A stretch of DNA of 6,892 nt from Campylobacterales bacterium (GTDB lineage: Bacteria; Campylobacterota; Campylobacteria; Campylobacterales; JACAEZ01): positions 1-6,892 of the forward strand of contig JACAEZ010000079.1 in the NCBI GenBank assembly GCA_013388565.1, written 5' to 3'. The notes under the pieces were generated by a model. That model was not told the DNA's origin, searched no databases, and saw only the letters and a program-made list of their open reading frames with translations. The translations under genes and the position numbers were made by a program. Positions 5,327 through 6,892 of this stretch are shown here, piece after piece (within the stretch, counting starts at the first letter, position 1; each line of letters begins with the position of its first letter).

Positions 5327-6892
5327 AAAAAAAGTTTATACAATCCATATCAATTTGTCTATTATCTTTATTTACTACTTGAAGTGCCATTAATAGAGCT
5401 TTTACATTTTTACTTCTAACAATTATGTTATATCTATACTTATCAGCAATTTTTTCTATCAAACACTCTCCTGCTCCAACTATCTCTATGTTAGAAAATT
5501 GATTTAATATATTTAATGTACATTCCATATCACTTTTTGCTTTCTCTTTAAATCTATTTACAAACACAACTCTAGCAATTTTTACAAATGGTGGATATAA
5601 ATCAACTCTATAATTTAACTCATCTTTTAAAAACAGCTCATAATCATCTAAAAATTTTTTAAAAAAATTCTCATGTTTTGTTTGAATAACAACTTCACCC
5701 TCTTCAAATCTTCCACTTCTTCCAGCTATCTGTAAAGCTAATGATAAAGCCTTCTCTCTTGCTCTAAAATCTGGAAGATTTAATACATAATCAATGCCTA
5801 AAATAATTGCTAAACTTACATCTTTATAATCATGACCTTTTGATAGCATTTGAGTACCAACCAAAATATCAATCTTTTTATCATTAAAATCTTTTAAAAT
5901 CTCTCTTAATTTTTTATCACTCTTTATCTCATCTCTATCAAATTTAGAAATTTCAGCTTGTTGAAATATCTGTTTTAACTCATCTTCTATTTGAGTTGTA
6001 CCAACTCTTTGTGTTGTTAAATTTGCACTTTTACAACTAGGACAAACTTTAGGAATAGCTTCTGTATAGTTGCAATAGTGACATTTGATATAATTTTTTT
6101 CAAAATAGATACTCATACTAACACTACAAAATGGACAACTAATACTTTTAGAACAATCTTGACAAATAAGATATTTAAAATTTTCTCTTGTTGGAATAAA
6201 TACAATAGTTTGTTTTTTATTTTTTAAATTTGTATCTATTTTATTTAAAATATAGCTATTCAAACCACTATTATTATCAAAATGTACATTTTTATTTGAA
6301 TTAAAATAGTTTCCTTTAAGTCTAAAATGTTCAAACTTTTGATAACTATTTATTGATGGTGTTGCACTTCCTAAAATCAATTTAATATTTAATTTATTAG
6401 CCATATAAATTGCCAAATCTTTTGCATTAAATCGTGGTTTTGAGTTAGATTTATAAGCATCATCATGCTCTTCGTCCACAATAATCAATTTTAAATTTTT
6501 CAAAGGCAAAAATAGAGCAGACCTAGCACCTGCAACTATATTTATTTTTCCATCATATATATCATTTAAAATTTTCTCTTTTTTCAGTTTTGTAATTTTA
6601 GAGTGCCAAATAGCTACATTATCAGAAAATATCTCTTTTAATCTCTTCTCCATTTGAGGAGTTAGTGAAATTTCTGGCATTAGTAATATACAACTTCCAC
6701 CATCTTTTAAACTATCTATCATACTTTGAATATAAATTTCTGTTTTTCCACTTCCAGTATCACCAAATAGTAGTGAGATATTATGATTATCTATAAATTG
6801 TATAGCCTCTTGTTGCAATGCTGAAAGCTCTTTTTCTGAAGCTAAATATAAAGAGTTTTGCAATTTTTGATTTTTTTTAATTGGAGTAAATA
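5325..6892 (-). CDS. priA: Primosomal protein N' / replication restart helicase PriA, 5' partial
   Basis: PriA recognises stalled or collapsed forks and loads the replicative helicase to restart DNA replication. The frame runs open to the right edge; 521 residues are visible and the N-terminal DNA-binding domain (about 100 residues) lies outside. Counting from the TTG at 6863, which is an internal Leu codon and not the start, helicase motifs appear in order: Walker A GDTGSGKT (34-41), MPEISLTPQM, GARSALFLP (112-120), DEEH (130-133) and GSATPS (165-170). Zinc-binding cysteines at 234, 237, 243, 246, 261, 264, 274 and 277 make all eight expected. Motif V GTQMLSKGHD (336-345) and motif VI QIAGRSGR (378-385) follow. 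The DEEH box together with the cysteine-rich insert is diagnostic of PriA against other SF2 helicases. The C-terminal YPPF and a final D-x-D (DMDCINFF) fit the family. Motif VI has Ser where E. coli has AGRAGR. The TAA at 5327-5325 lies 11 nt before rnhB. Confidence 0.97.
   Translation of the reverse strand, partial: FTPIKKNQKLQNSLYLASEKELSALQQEAIQFIDNHNISLLFGDTGSGKTEIYIQSMIDSLKDGGSCILLMPEISLTPQMEKRLKEIFSDNVAIWHSKITKLKKEKILNDIYDGKINIVAGARSALFLPLKNLKLIIVDEEHDDAYKSNSKPRFNAKDLAIYMANKLNIKLILGSATPSINSYQKFEHFRLKGNYFNSNKNVHFDNNSGLNSYILNKIDTNLKNKKQTIVFIPTRENFKYLICQDCSKSISCPFCSVSMSIYFEKNYIKCHYCNYTEAIPKVCPSCKSANLTTQRVGTTQIEDELKQIFQQAEISKFDRDEIKSDKKLREILKDFNDKKIDILVGTQMLSKGHDYKDVSLAIILGIDYVLNLPDFRAREKALSLALQIAGRSGRFEEGEVVIQTKHENFFKKFLDDYELFLKDELNYRVDLYPPFVKIARVVFVNRFKEKAKSDMECTLNILNQFSNIEIVGAGECLIEKIADKYRYNIIVRSKNVKALLMALQVVNKDNRQIDMDCINFF

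Noticed and set aside
6861..6863. TTG at 6863 as the priA start
   Set aside because: The frame stays open to the window edge and PriA needs about 100 more N-terminal residues, so this is an internal Leu codon and the gene is cut by the window.
1..6892. Mobile element, CRISPR, tRNA/rRNA, toxin-antitoxin or defence system
   Set aside because: Nearly all bases are accounted for by conserved housekeeping genes. I saw no transposase, long direct repeats, spaced repeats or tRNA-like cloverleaf in the gaps.

Overview
The window is a compact stretch of housekeeping genes from a low-GC bacterium, almost certainly a member of the Campylobacterota (Epsilonproteobacteria). The reasons are the protein sequences (GatA, IleS, DnaJ, RnhB and PriA all read like their Campylobacter, Arcobacter and Sulfurimonas relatives) and the order ileS, tiny membrane ORF, gatA, which I recall from Campylobacter jejuni. 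It is A+T-rich, with frequent TTG starts and short intergenic gaps. An Arcobacter- or Sulfurimonas-type genome is my best guess below phylum level, but the sequence alone does not settle it.

Layout. Positions 3395 down to 1 (minus strand) hold a tightly packed operon. It runs from ileS (isoleucyl-tRNA synthetase) to a 41-residue single-span membrane protein, then to gatA (subunit A of the Asp/Glu-tRNA amidotransferase, cut by the window edge). The tiny ORF overlaps ileS by 8 nt and gatA by 4 nt, so the three are probably translationally coupled. Positions 3396-3592 are a divergent regulatory region. It holds a probable ileS promoter, a dnaJ promoter, a HrcA/CIRCE-like site with one perfect and one degraded half, and a perfect 9-bp inverted repeat over the dnaJ -10 box. 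Positions 3593-4720 (plus strand) are dnaJ. A 12-bp hairpin at 4722-4753 lies between dnaJ and the convergent rnhB. Positions 6892 down to 4759 (minus strand) hold priA (5' end outside the window) followed by rnhB.

How the genes fit together. ileS and gatA both serve aminoacyl-tRNA supply: IleS charges tRNA-Ile, and GatA helps convert mischarged Glu-tRNA(Gln) or Asp-tRNA(Asn). dnaJ is the Hsp40 co-chaperone of DnaK, and its promoter region looks built for heat-shock control. priA (replication restart helicase) and rnhB (RNase HII, which removes RNA from DNA) are both genome-maintenance functions in one transcription unit.

I found no mobile element, CRISPR array, RNA gene or novel multi-gene system. 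The points most worth following up are the regulatory architecture upstream of dnaJ and the small coupled membrane protein between ileS and gatA.
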